From: Eutrigla gurnardus
Taxonomy: Eukaryota > Chordata > Actinopteri > Perciformes > Triglidae
Reading direction: 5' to 3'
Assembly: GCA_963514095.1 (NCBI GenBank)
Contig: OY741264.1
Coordinates: 36,258,869 to 36,322,868 of the forward strand
Length of the DNA: 64,000 nt
The number at the start of each line of letters is the position of its first letter. Position 1 is the stretch's first letter. The translations under genes and the position numbers were made by a program. This document shows positions 43,216-53,999 of the stretch, piece after piece. The notes below the pieces were generated by a model that searched no databases, was not told the origin of the DNA, and saw only the letters and a program-made list of their open reading frames with translations.

Positions 43216-45383
43216 CCCAGCAAACATTTTGACGTCTATTTGACGTCTAATCGACGTCGGTCAGGCAGGTCGATTCGACGTCTACCAGAGGTGCTGAAAT
43301 GAAAGTTTTTCTGACGTCGGATTTCGACGGCTCTTCGATGGCATCAATTCACGTCGTTTCAACGTCGTTTCGACGACATATCAACGGCTCACAGAGCAGG
43401 TTACTATGTCATTATTACGTCGTATAGACGACTTTTCCACGTCTCTACGTGACGTCTATTTGACGTCTAATTAACGTCGGTCTCATGACGGAAGTCATTT
43501 CGACGGCTCTTAGACGGCATCAATTCACGTCATTTCAACGTAGTTTCGACGGCATATCAACCTTTGTCAAAATACACATGTAATGTATTGCATTTAAAAA
43601 TATGTTTACCTAAATCTAGTTTCAACTAGTGCCTACATAACTGGCATTACCACATCCATACATTCTATGACAAGCACAGCTCTTGTGCTGTATACATGTG
43701 CCATTCTTAATGCTCTAATCTACAACTATTTAAATTAACTTATCAATTTCAGCAAAAAAATCCTTAAAAGGCAGAGGTCAAAAAGTCCAATAGACAACAC
43801 CAGCAAATTTCACATTTGCCAACTTAAAATATCACAGGAATGGTGAACCTGGTCAAAACTTTCATAGTAAATAAACTCACCTGTGATAAAGTTAAAAATA
43901 CTCGAGTAATGTTCACCCATACTGTAAAATACAAGTAGTACATGGACTAATCTCAGGTAAAAAAAGAGAAAAAAAGACAGCATTCAGGACCAGGTATATG
44001 TAACGAGTTATCTATGTATTGAATAATTGAATAAAAAACGAACATGTATATTGGAACAAATGTTTTATTGACCTTCTTTTTATTGCAGTCCTGTGGGGGT
44101 CTGCCCCTTGCCCCCACTCCTTGCTGGGGCATGTTTAAGGTGGTTCTGAATCACTCTCTATTTCTGCATCTGTGGCCTTTGGACTCCATTTCTTCACAGC
44201 AGCTGGAGAGAGGGCAAAAGAAAAAAATAAACATTTTTACAGAGCGCCTATTCAGATGTTAAATGCACTTTATAGATGGCAAGAACAAATTATAGAGCGA
44301 AAACCTTCTGCGCATGCTCCGTCTCTCCGTCACGTTTTAGGTGTATGTCAAGCGACACCTATAGGCCTGGCATATGAACTACAGCGTTTTCGGTGGATCC
44401 GTCTAGATGCAAATATTCTTGAAACAATGCCGAGGAAGACGGAGAAAAAATAACGTTTTCGCCCGTCTGGACGGCGCCTTAAAGTGTTATGGTTCTGTAA
44501 CGATGCTAAACCGAGAGTTGCACAGATGTTCGGCTCGGTTTAGCATCGAGCACCTCACGTAGCCTGTGAGCTAACTCAGGGCTAGTTTCACACGGCAGCT
44601 AACTCGGCTGCTAGCTGCCGCTCAGTTACGGATAAAAGCAACAAAAAAACAGCTATCTGTAACAATACACGATGCAGCAACAAAATCAAAACTCTAACAT
44701 GCAACTGATAAACGTATAATGTCTTACCAAACACGGTTTCATTTTAAATTACAGTACTTTAAGTAACTCACCTTTCACAGGTGTCTGTGTCTCCTCCTCG
44801 TCAACTGACGCTGCAAAGTTCTTCTTGCGCATGCGTAGGAAACCGCTAGGTGCGCTGACTACGAGAGGAAAAATAGTTCCTAGATGGATGCTAGAATCAC
44901 AAACATTCTAGCCCACATTGCCAATATGACACTACATTATTTTCTTAAATTCACGAACATATTTCCATTATTTCGAATAGTTTTTAACATTCGTGCGTTG
45001 ATATGTCGTTGAAACAACGTCTAAATGACGGTCATTTCAGCCCCTCAGGTAGACGTCAGATCAACCTGCCTGACCGACGTTGATTAGACGTCAAATAGAC
45101 ATCAAAATGTTTGCTGGGTATTTTATGATGTCGAAAAACAGTCGAATTAAAGTCACGTCGTGACGCGACGTCGATTGGACGTCTTCATCTGGACGCAGGT
45201 CGAGCAAACGTTTTCTGGCCGTGTTTATTCAGTTAAACCTCTCTAAAATGCATATTTAATAAGGTCGTATTTGCCATGATATTATTTTATGATGTCGAAA
45301 AAAAGTCGAATTAAAGTCACGTCGTGACGCGATGTCGAGTGGCCGTCTTCATCTAGACGCAGGTCGAGAAAATGTTTGCTGGG
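43216..45383. mobile_element. ACGTC-rich inverted-repeat element flanked by TA
   Basis: Starts CCCAGCAAACATTTTGACG; the inverted counterpart (AAAATGTTTGCTGGG) appears at about 45104-45118 and again, diverged, at 45370-45383. The first 350 bp and the right end are crowded with ACGTC / CGACGTC / GACGTCTA motifs. The interior (43600-44900) has no recognisable gene. TA flanks both sides (43214-43215; 45384-45385). The superfamily is uncertain. Confidence 0.75.
45119..45383. repeat. Tandem copies at the right end of the ACGTC element
   Basis: TTTTATGATGTCGAAAAACA and the following roughly 100 bp occur twice (from 45121 and from 45286). Each copy ends in a terminus-like sequence. This may be a second partial element joined to the first. 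Confidence 0.75.
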
Positions 45384-47806
45384 TAGTGTGTAGTAGTGAG
45401 GTAGTAGTGTGTAGTAGTAGGTGGTAGTAGTAGTAAGGTGGTAGTAGTACTAGTGAGGTAGTAGTAGTGTGTAGTAGTGAGGTGGTAGTAGTAGTAGTGA
45501 GGTGGTAGTAGCAGTACTAGTGAGGTAGTAGTAGTGTGTAGTAGTGAGCTGGTAGTAGTACTAGTGAGGTAGTAGTAGTGTGTAGTAGTGAGCTGGTAGT
45601 AGTACTAGTGAGGTGGTAGTAGTGTGTAGTAGTGAGCTGGTAGTAGTAGTACTAGTGAGGTAGTAGTCGTGTGTAGTAGTGAGGTAGTAGTAGTGTGTAG
45701 TAGTGAGGTAATAGGGTTGTAAACGATAAACCGATGCGACCGGATATTCGGTTCAACAAGTGAGAGATACGGCTGCATCGGTAGCAGCCTCCTCAATCAA
45801 TACGAATTATCAATGAATTCCTAGATGAATCGGTTACGGAGTCATGGATCGGGTATCGCGAGACGAGAAGCGGTTGGCGGCATCATATCTATGGGCGGCA
45901 TTACACCAGCGTCTCTAAAACAACGCGAGAGCTGAAGCTGCCGGCGAAACGCCGTAGCTGGCTAGCTGGTATGAGTTATAAACAAGGGACAACACGGAAC
46001 ATGGAGGAGGTGGAGGTGGAGAGGCGGCCGCAGCACAGGTAGGCGGCTGCGACGCTGCCGCGTGACCGCAGGCACTCCACGACCGCACGTGAGAGACGGA
46101 CGGCTTTGAATGTCTATCGCTTGTGTCTCAACTTGCGCCATAACAGGCGGGCGCAGCACAGGTAGCGTCCACGACACTGTCCTGTGACCACCATCCAACC
46201 ATTCAGCCAGACTTTTTTTTGGTCCATGTCTAAAAATAAATACATTGACGTGTGATTTTGTTGTTCTGTTTTTTTTTGCCAGTGCCATACAGCCACAATG
46301 CTTGGGGATATGTGGTATTTTACATATTTGAAAAGAAACTATTGTACTGTCACTTTCATAGAATCGGCTTCTTTATTTAATAAAATATCTACAACAAATA
46401 TTAACCGGAGAATTGAATCGTATCGTTCTTACACTGTATGGAATCGATTAGAATCGAATTGGTCTGTAATAAAAGGATATCGTTTTTGAATCGAATCGTA
46501 ACCTGTGTATCTAGATGCATATCGAACCGTTTATCACAAAGAGATGTGCAACCCTATGAGGTAGTAGTAGTGTGTAGTAGTGAGCTGGTAGTAGTACTAG
46601 TGAGGTAGTAGTAGTGTGTAGTAGTGAGCTGGTAGTAGTACTAGTGAGGTAGTAGTCGTGTGTAGTAGTGAGGTAGTAGTAGTGTGTAGTAGTGAGCTGG
46701 TAGTAGTACTAGTGAGGTAGTAGTAGTGTGTAGTAGTGAGCTGGTAGTAGTACTAGTGAGGTGGTAGTAGTGTGTAGTAGTGAGCTGGTAGTAGTAGTAC
46801 TAGTGAGGTAGTAGTAGTGTGTAGTAGTGAGCTGGTAGTAGTACTAGTGAGGTGGTAGTAGTGTGTAGTAGTGAGCTGGTAGTAGTAGTACTAGTGAGGT
46901 AGTAGTCGTGTGTAGTAGTGGGGTAGTAGTAGTGTGTAGTAGTGAGGTAGTAGTAGTGTGTAGTAGTGAGCTGGTAGTAGTACTAGTGAGGTAGTAGTCG
47001 TGTGTAGTAGTGAGGTAGTAGTAGTGTGTAGTAGTGAGCTGGTAGTAGTACTAGTGAGGTAGTAGTAGTGTGTAGTAGTGAGCTGGTAGTAGTACTAGTG
47101 AGGTGGTAGTAGTGTGTAGTAGTGAGCTGGTAGTAGTAGTACTAGTGAGGTAGTAGTAGTGTGTAGTAGTGAGCTGGTAGTAGTACTAGTGAGGTGGTAG
47201 TAGTGTGTAGTAGTGAGCTGGTAGTAGTAGTACTAGTGAGGTAGTAGTCGTGTGTAGTAGTGGGGTAGTAGTAGTGTGTAGTAGTGAGGTAGTAGTAGTG
47301 TGTAGTAGTGAGCTGGTAGTAGTACTAGTGAGGTAGTAGTCGTGTGTAGTAGTGAGGTAGTAGTAGTGTGTAGTAGTGAGCTGGTAGTAGTACTAGTGAG
47401 GTAGTAGTAGTGTGTAGTAGTGAGCTGGTAGTAGTACTAGTGAGGTGGTAGTAGTGTGTAGTAGTGAGCTGGTAGTAGTAGTACTAGTGAGGTAGTAGTA
47501 GTGTGTAGTAGTGAGCTGGTAGTAGTACTAGTGAGGTGGTAGTAGTGTGTAGTAGTGAGCTGGTAGTAGTAGTACTAGTGAGGTAGTAGTCGTGTCTAGT
47601 AGTGGGGTAGTAGTAGTGTGTAGTAGTGAGGTAGTAGTAGTGTGTAGTAGTGAGCTGGTAGTAGTACTAGTGAGGTAGTAGTCGTGTGTAGTAGTGAGGT
47701 AGTAGTAGTGTGTAGTAGTGAGCTGGTAGTAGTACTAGTGAGGTAGTAGTAGTGTGTAGTAGTGAGCTGGTAGTAGTACTAGTGAGGTAGTGGTAGTGAT
47801 GTAGTA
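45384..47806. repeat. GTAGTA minisatellite, block 2, with 342-bp higher-order repeat
   Basis: Variant units (GAGGTAGTAGTAGTGTG, GAGCTGGTAGTAGTACTAG, GTAGTCGTG, GTGGGGTAG) form an ordered series. The rare TGGGGTAG marker lies at 46919, 47261 and 47603, exactly 342 bp apart, and surrounding variants recur in the same order. About 3.5 higher-order copies are present. An hAT element splits the array at 45712. Confidence 0.92.
45712..46556. mobile_element. Non-autonomous hAT in the minisatellite, 845 bp
   Basis: Ends TAGGGTTGTAAACG and, inverted, TAGGGTTGCACA. Flanks TGAGGTAA (45704-45711) and TGAGGTAG (46557-46564) match at 7 of 8 bases. Subterminal ATCGTTT / GAATCGA motifs. No transposase recognised. 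Confidence 0.85.
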
Positions 47807-47955
47807 GTCAATAAGTGATGGTTCAATGGTTCTGGTTCTACTTCTTTTAGTGTACTGTTCATGGTTTACATGTGGTATAAAGTTCTACTTAGAGTTAGTG
47901 TAAGACAGATTCACACACGGCAGCTAGCGTGACTCCGCCTCTCTCTCCCCGTCAG

Positions 47956-48087
47956 CTGAGAGTCACCAGTTACCAGGCAGACCAGACCAGAGCCAGAACA
48001 GCTGCTCCACAACTACATCTCCATGAGACCGACCTCCAGACTACGCAGCCAAACCGACACTTTTTAACCCCACCATGTCCTGCATGA
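47956..48087 (+). other. Possible terminal coding exon
   Basis: A strong acceptor (CTCTCTCCCCGTCAG) is followed by 43 open codons (LRVTSYQADQTRARTAAP...) and a TGA. A second frame is also open for 24 codons, so the frame is not certain. Sequence to about 48400 could be its 3' UTR. No homology recognised. Confidence 0.25.
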
Positions 48088-48449
48088 AGTGACATCAGCA
48101 CGATGACCTTTCAACCCTGAATGTTCTACAATGTTCTATTGGTCCCACGTTGAGACCACAACCAAACACACCCCGGAACACACTTTTCACCATTATGCCA
48201 ATGATCACATGAGCCAACGGTTGTTTCCCTGTACACAGAGCAACTTCACAAACTCTAGTGATGCAACACCATTGATCAACGTGTTGATTGTTTACCTGAA
48301 GGAGTTCAGTCTTCAGAATTTAGTCATTTATGGTTCTAGTTTCAGCTAAATGTACACTTTTAACTTCCTATTTTAGGATTTAATACTGCTGTTTGTTTGT
48401 TTGTTTGTACGTGGCTCTCCACTCATATTCTCTATTTGGAGTCGCCTTG

Positions 48450-48557
<108 letters not shown>

Positions 48558-48930
48558 AGAATGCTGTTATAATCACAGACTTGAGTGATACTTTGTGGTT
48601 TTAGATTAGTGAGTAAAATGGGTTTATGGCCTGATTTCTGTTTGTTATTTTAGATTATTAACACATTTCTAGATCTTATTAAAAACTGTTATTACAGCTC
48701 AACCCGTCATTCTGATTATCGGGGAAACTATGATCTTATTGTCTCTTGTTGACGTCTACAATGTTACAGCTTCCCTAGATGTCTAATTCTATTTTAGAGG
48801 GCAGGTAAAGTGGTACGACCCTAGAAAAGGCCTCTCCATGATTTCCTATGTTTGCTCTGCAGTTAACAATAGTACTTATAGTATTGGTAACCATTTATAA
48901 ATAAGATCCTTAGATCACCACCAATAACTA

Positions 48931-49990
48931 GTGATGGTGAGATGAAGCCTCATGAAACGCCTCTCAGCCAGATGAACCACCAAAGTGCTTCGACCCCACA
49001 GCTTCACATAAGTACTCTAGCGACACCTAGTGGTGAATGAGAGTATGAAGAGTGTAAAAGAGTTTCCAGTCAACCTAGCATGTGATGTTTGCTTCATGTG
49101 CAACACAACAGAAATCATTTGAGAACTAAAGTCATTTTGGTGATACGTGTGTGTGAGTGTGCCGAACTCAAGGTAGAAAATAAGTCATTCTGTAAAATTC
49201 ACACCTGGATTTGAACCGACAACTCTTCGATAACACGTCTCACTCCTTAGCCACGACACCACCATTACCCTTTGAAACATGATAGTAGTAATACTTTAAT
49301 AATTATAATAAAGTCATCGATCCATGCAACTCAATCCTGGATTCAAACTCTCAACACTTTCAATCCAACGTTTTAACCACTGACCAGTTCTTAGTAATCT
49401 GAGCAGCAGAATAATAATTACAATAATGATGTATAATACAATGATAAAGTGATATATTAGTGAACGTGGTCGGCCTACAATGCAAGTCCACCTTGGATTT
49501 GAACCTACAAGGCTTTGATCACGTGTCCATTTTTATAATGATGTGTAATAATAATGATGAACCCACTAGTTAGTATTTTTAAGTCCCTATTGAAGACCCA
49601 CCTGTTCTCCATGGCTTTTAATTCAGGCTGAGCATGACACCCGTCTACTGTATTTTGTGTATATTTTTATTTATTTTTATTATTCTCATTGTATTGTATT
49701 GTATTGTATTGTATTTGTTTTACTGAACTGTACAGCACTTTGGTCAACCATTGGTCGTGAAAAATGTGCTCTATAAATAAAGTTTGATTTGATTTGATTT
49801 GATTTGATTAGTATTCGTGTATGAGCATCTTTATAGTCGCCAACCGGAAACGGTGTCGCCAAACAGGAGCCCGAAACGAAGCCTCGCTCGTCATACGCTA
49901 CGTCATTTTACATCTCGACACGGAGCTTCGTTGGGGGAGGAGCCAAAACACTCGACACGTGCCTCGAAACCTCGAAGCAAACGATAACCC
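48931..49990. mobile_element. hAT-like remnants around an L2-like 3' end
   Basis: TAGTGATGGTGAGATGAAGC at 48931 resembles the end of the element at 50001. GAAACGAAGCCTCG and CTCGAAACCTCGAAGC at 49870-49975 have the motif content of that family. No matching right terminus or target duplication was found, so this is a decayed copy. Confidence 0.4.
49575..49808 (+). mobile_element. L2-like LINE 3' end
   Basis: Coding remnant KSLLKTHLFSMAFNSG precedes GTACAGCACTTTGG, CTCTATAAATAAAG and a (TTGAT)n tail. This is the standard 3' end of L2-type LINEs in fish. Confidence 0.75.
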
Positions 49991-50000
49991 GACCCAGAAT

Positions 50001-50625
50001 TAGTGATGGGCAAAGGGAAGCTTCGAAACAGTTCGAAGCGATGTTTCAGTATGTGTTGAAGCCTCGAAACGAATATGAAACCTGACTCTACAGTGGCATC
50101 TAGTTGCCACTTATGTGAACTACATGCTCTGGCCAAAGAAAACTCCTAATTATGTGCCACTATGAAATGAGCCGGTCTTAGGTTTCCTCAATTTAAGTAG
50201 AATACAGGTTGAATTAAAGAAACATTATTAAAAATAAATAAATGACACATTGTTATATGCAATACAATAATCAAAGATTCTTTTCAAAAATAATATTTGT
50301 TCAGCTCTTTTTGAGCGGAGTCTGTTTCTTTTTTTGGATAACACTTGCCCTGCTTTTGAAAAAATCCTTTCACAGGGTTCACTTGTTGCAGGGACACTTA
50401 AACATTTCTTAGTCAGCTGGTACAAATTAGGGAAGACAGCACGTCGCTCTTCCAGTATTTCAAAGGATCTGCCCGTCTTGGAATAGCCGTTTAGAAACAT
50501 AGAGGCGTTCCTTCAATCACTGAACTACAGTCACGTGACATGGGCGTTTCAGAACCGCTTTTCGGCACAACGTTTCGATCCGGGACTTCAGAGAAGACAC
50601 GCCCGTTTCGGAAGTCACATCACTA
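50001..50625 (-). mobile_element. hAT remnant carrying a dimerisation domain, 625 bp
   Basis: CCCAGAAT is exact at 49993-50000 and 50626-50633. Ends begin TAGTGATG in inverted orientation. Most of the transposase is deleted, but its C-terminus remains on the minus strand. Confidence 0.92.
50228..50500 (-). pseudogene. hAT transposase C-terminal fragment (ZBED-like)
   Basis: Reads VFPNLYQLTKKCLSVPATS, EPCERIFSKAGQVLSKKRN and AEQILFL. This is the hAT dimerisation domain of ZBED-type transposases. About 90 residues remain of a protein usually over 600, so it has no catalytic part. Confidence 0.88.
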
Positions 50626-50639
50626 CCCAGAATGCATCT

Positions 50640-51180
50640 GTGTCCCACACACCGTCCTCAGTACGGGACGGAGCACTCACACTGGCCAGACAAGCCGGCC
50701 TTTAGGCTCCATCGTGGCTGGAGGTCCGGAGGGTGTAGGGGGAGCGCGTCCTGAGAGACAACGGTCATCGCACGAGCCCGAGGAAACCCCGCCGGACGCC
50801 TTCACGGACTTCCACAGACCGGACTCGCTCCGTGAAGCGGTCTCAGGTAAGAGTGTTTGTCTGGGCAGAGACCGGACAGCTGCCGTGCGTGTTGAAAGAA
50901 TCCCTCTCGGTGTGTGACGTTTACCGGACCGCCGAGTCCCGTTCCGTGTGGTTGAGACCACCTCGGTCATGAAGGGCTCTTAACCCGCTACGCTGTTTTT
51001 GTGCCGCGGCCGACGAACCCGGGTTCGTTCTCCGGGCTTCTGGGTGATAAAGGACAGCTGTTGTATGTTCCAGCCAGGTTTCCCTCCTGCTGTCTTCTTT
51101 CCTCTTCCTTTGTTCCGTCTCCGCGGGCTCGTCCGCCATCTTGCCCTGCTGCTCCTCTCCCGCCTTCCTCACCGGAACCA
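50640..51180 (+). promoter_or_regulatory. CpG-rich promoter-like block with possible 5' exon
   Basis: CpG density is far above the surrounding DNA. It contains a donor-like TCTCAG|GTAAGAG at about 50850, a YY1-type CGCCATCTTG near 51135 and an ETS-type CCGGAA near 51173. It may be the 5' end of a gene reading rightwards, perhaps the zinc-finger gene at 58.3 kb. No coding start could be fixed. The Tc1 insertion begins just downstream. Confidence 0.4.
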
Positions 51181-51191
51181 AAGAGTATATA

Positions 51192-52799
51192 CAGGACTGT
51201 CTCAGAAAATTAGAATATTGTGATAAAGTTCTTTACTTTCTGTAATGCAATTAAAAAAACAAAAATGTCATACATTCTGGATTCATTACACATCAACTGA
51301 ACTATTTCAAGCCTTTTATTATTTGAATATTGCTGATTTTGGCTTACAGCTTAAGAAAACTCAAAAATCCTATCTCAAAAAATTAGAATACTTCCTCAGA
51401 CCAAGTAAAAAAAATAATTTTATAACAGCAAAACTAAATCAAATATTTGAAAATGTCCATTGATGCACTCAGTACTTGGTTGGGAATCCTTTTGCACGGA
51501 TTACTGCATCAATCCGGCGTGGCATGGAGGCAATCAGCCTGTGGCATTGCTGAGGTGTTATTGATGCCCAGGATGCTTCGATAGCGGCCTTCAGCTCATT
51601 TGCATTTGTAGGTCTGGTGTCTTTCATCTTCTTCTTAACTATACCCCACAAATTCTCGATGGGGTTCAGGTCAGGGGAATTAGCAGGCCAATCAAGGACA
51701 GTGATGCCATGGTCAGTGCACCAGTTACTGGTGGTTTTGGCACTGTGGGCAGGTGCCAGATCATGCTGGAAAATGAAATCCTCATCTCCATAGAGCTTTT
51801 CAGCAGATGGAAGCATGTAGTGCTCTAAAATCTCTTGGTACACAGTTGCATTTACTCTGGACTTGATGAAACACAGTGGACCAACACCAGCAGCTGACAT
51901 GGCTCCCCAAACCATTGCTGACTGTGGGAACTTCACACTGGATTTCAAGCAACTTGGATTTTGCTCCTCTCCAGCCTTTCTCCAGACTCTGGCGCCTTGA
52001 CTTCCAAATGAAATGCAAAACTTGCTTTCGTCTGAAAAGAGGACTTTGGACCACTCTGCAACTGTCCAGTGCTTCTTTTCCATAGCCCAAGTCAGACGCT
52101 TCTTCCGTTGTCTTGAGTTCAGAAGTGGCTTGACCATGGGAATACGGCTATTGTAGCCCATTTCCCGGACACGTCTGTGAACTGTGGCTTTTGATACCTG
52201 GACTCCAGCTTCAGCCCACTGTCTTTGAAGCTCCCCCAAATTCTGGAAGCGGCTCTTCTTCACAATTTTGTTAAGGCTGCGGTCATCTCTCTTGGTTGTG
52301 CAGCGTTTCCGGCCACATTTTTCCCTTCCAACAGACTTTTTGTGGATATGCTTTGAAACTGCACTCTGTGAACAGCCTGCTCTTTGAGAAATTTCTTTTT
52401 GTGTCTTACCCTCCTGATGGAGGGTATCAATGATGGTCCTCTGGACAGCAGTCAGATCAGCAGTCTTCCCCTTACTTGTGATTTAGTTTACTGAACCAAG
52501 CTGAGTGTTTTTAAGGCTCAGGAAACCCTCGCAGGTGTTTCGAGTTAATTAGATGATTCAGGTGATTAGTTGAATAGCCTACTTGTATACTTTTTCATGA
52601 TATTCTAATATTTTGAGATAGGATTTTTGAGTTTTCTTAAGCTGTAAGCCAAATTCAGCAATATTAAAATAATAAAAGGCTTGAAATAGTTCAGTTGATG
52701 TGTAATGAATCCAGAATGTATGACATTTTTGTTTTTTTAATTGCATTACAGAAAGTAAAGAACTTTATCACAATATTCTAATTTTCTGAGACAGTCCTG
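51192..52799 (-). mobile_element. Tc1/mariner element, 1608 bp
   Basis: Bounded by TA (51190-51191 and 52800-52801). Long inverted repeats of about 200 bp start CAGGACTGTCTCAGAAAATT on both sides. The transposase is on the minus strand and nearly complete. The close match between the two arms suggests a fairly recent insertion. Confidence 0.95.
51469..52473 (-). pseudogene. Tc1 transposase lacking its start codon
   Basis: A DD34E cut-and-paste transposase with 334 sense codons. The N-terminal paired-like HTH (TLHQEGKTQKEISQRAG, SAVSKHI) is followed by a GRKR motif. Catalytic residues lie in LFSDESKF, FQHDLAPAH and SPDLNPIENLWG. There is no internal stop or frameshift. The codon where translation should begin reads AAG (52471-52473) before GKTADLTAVQRT, and no other ATG lies in frame upstream of the HTH. 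The start codon appears lost by a single substitution. Confidence 0.85.
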
Positions 52800-52809
52800 T
52801 AGAGACCAA

Positions 52810-53900
52810 GAGGCGAATCTCAATGCATTTACATGTAGCTAAGTAGCAGACGCTTTTATCCAAAGCGACTTAGAATAAGTACATTTGTGTGAAGAGTGCA
52901 ACAGTACATCTCTATCAGCACAGTGAGGGTTTCAATCCGCCCGCTGGCTAAGTTAACCCGTAGCTAGTAAACAACAGATACGTGCTAAGATACAAGATAC
53001 AGATTTGTATCTATGGGGAGCTTTACTCCGTTCTATTTACTTTAACACTGTTGATTATGTGAGCCTTGTATGTAAGTCCAAACACTGTGACTACTATCAC
53101 TGCCATACACCAGCACACTGTTTATTCAAGTCTAAAGACACTGGGATTCAATTGATATGCAGTGATCTGTATTCTAAATGTTTTAATCAATCATCTGCAT
53201 TATATAAATAGTTACACTTAATATAGTAATATTAATATTATCCTAATATAGTACATATTATCCTGTAGAGAAATTAAGAAGTCAGGATACGTGAGAGCAC
53301 ACAGAAGCCACATTCACTGAGGAGAGGAAGGTCGAGAGATAACTGGTTTACTCAGAGTTGAGGGAGTCAGACGAGGAACTGAAAACAAAGAGCAGATGAG
53401 CAGGGACAGGCAGACGGTCAATCTTTTTTCTACAGGGTGTCGATTCCAGGAAACGAGTTGTCGGGTTGCCATGGAGCTGGGACCAGCTCGTGCACCAACG
53501 AAGGGAGGGCTAAAGTCTAAACCACAATTCCCCCCCACCTTTTTTTGATGAAGAAGAAATGTTTTTAACTATTTGCTGCAAGAAATTGTGCATCTTTTTC
53601 TGGGCGATTGGTTGCAGTTAACATCCTAGTTGCTTATCAGCTTTGATGCGATTTTTCAAACCGAGAAAGTCCTTGAGCTCTTGATTTTACTTAATGATAC
53701 AATTCTGAATATATATACTTAACAGTACTTCGTAGTCTGTCTTCTCTTTAGTCCGTCTTAATAAATCTCAAATAAACGAACACGCTAACGCAACGTTAAT
53801 GCATCAAAGTAGAGATAGTTGGCGTGGCAGACATTTACGGCCCGACTTAATGCGTATAACTGAATGAAACAATCGATTGGTCTAAAGGTGATAAGTCTTT
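52810..53900. other. Intergenic DNA with a common fish repeat
   Basis: GCAGACGCTTTTATCCAAAG and CGACTTAGAATAAGTAC at 52845-52885 match, from memory, a very abundant fish repeat. The remainder shows no gene. Confidence 0.5.
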
Positions 53901-53917
53901 GTTCAGCTTTGCAGAGC

Positions 53918-53982
53918 GACTCTGTGGTGTAACGGTTAGCAACACTGCCTACAGTGCAGGCGACATGGGTTCAACTCCCTTA
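53918..53982 (+). repeat. tRNA-like SINE head or tRNA relic
   Basis: GTGGTGTAACGGTTAGC resembles a polymerase III A box and GGGTTCAACTCCC a B box, spaced as in a tRNA. The 3' half does not fold into a clean acceptor stem, so a SINE head is more likely than a functional tRNA. Confidence 0.5.
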
Positions 53983-53999
53983 AGGCTCATTATGCTCTA

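Noticed and set aside
42780..43227. Tyrosine/threonine/leucine-rich 140-residue frames
   Set aside because: They are readings of the GTAGTA minisatellite on the minus strand.
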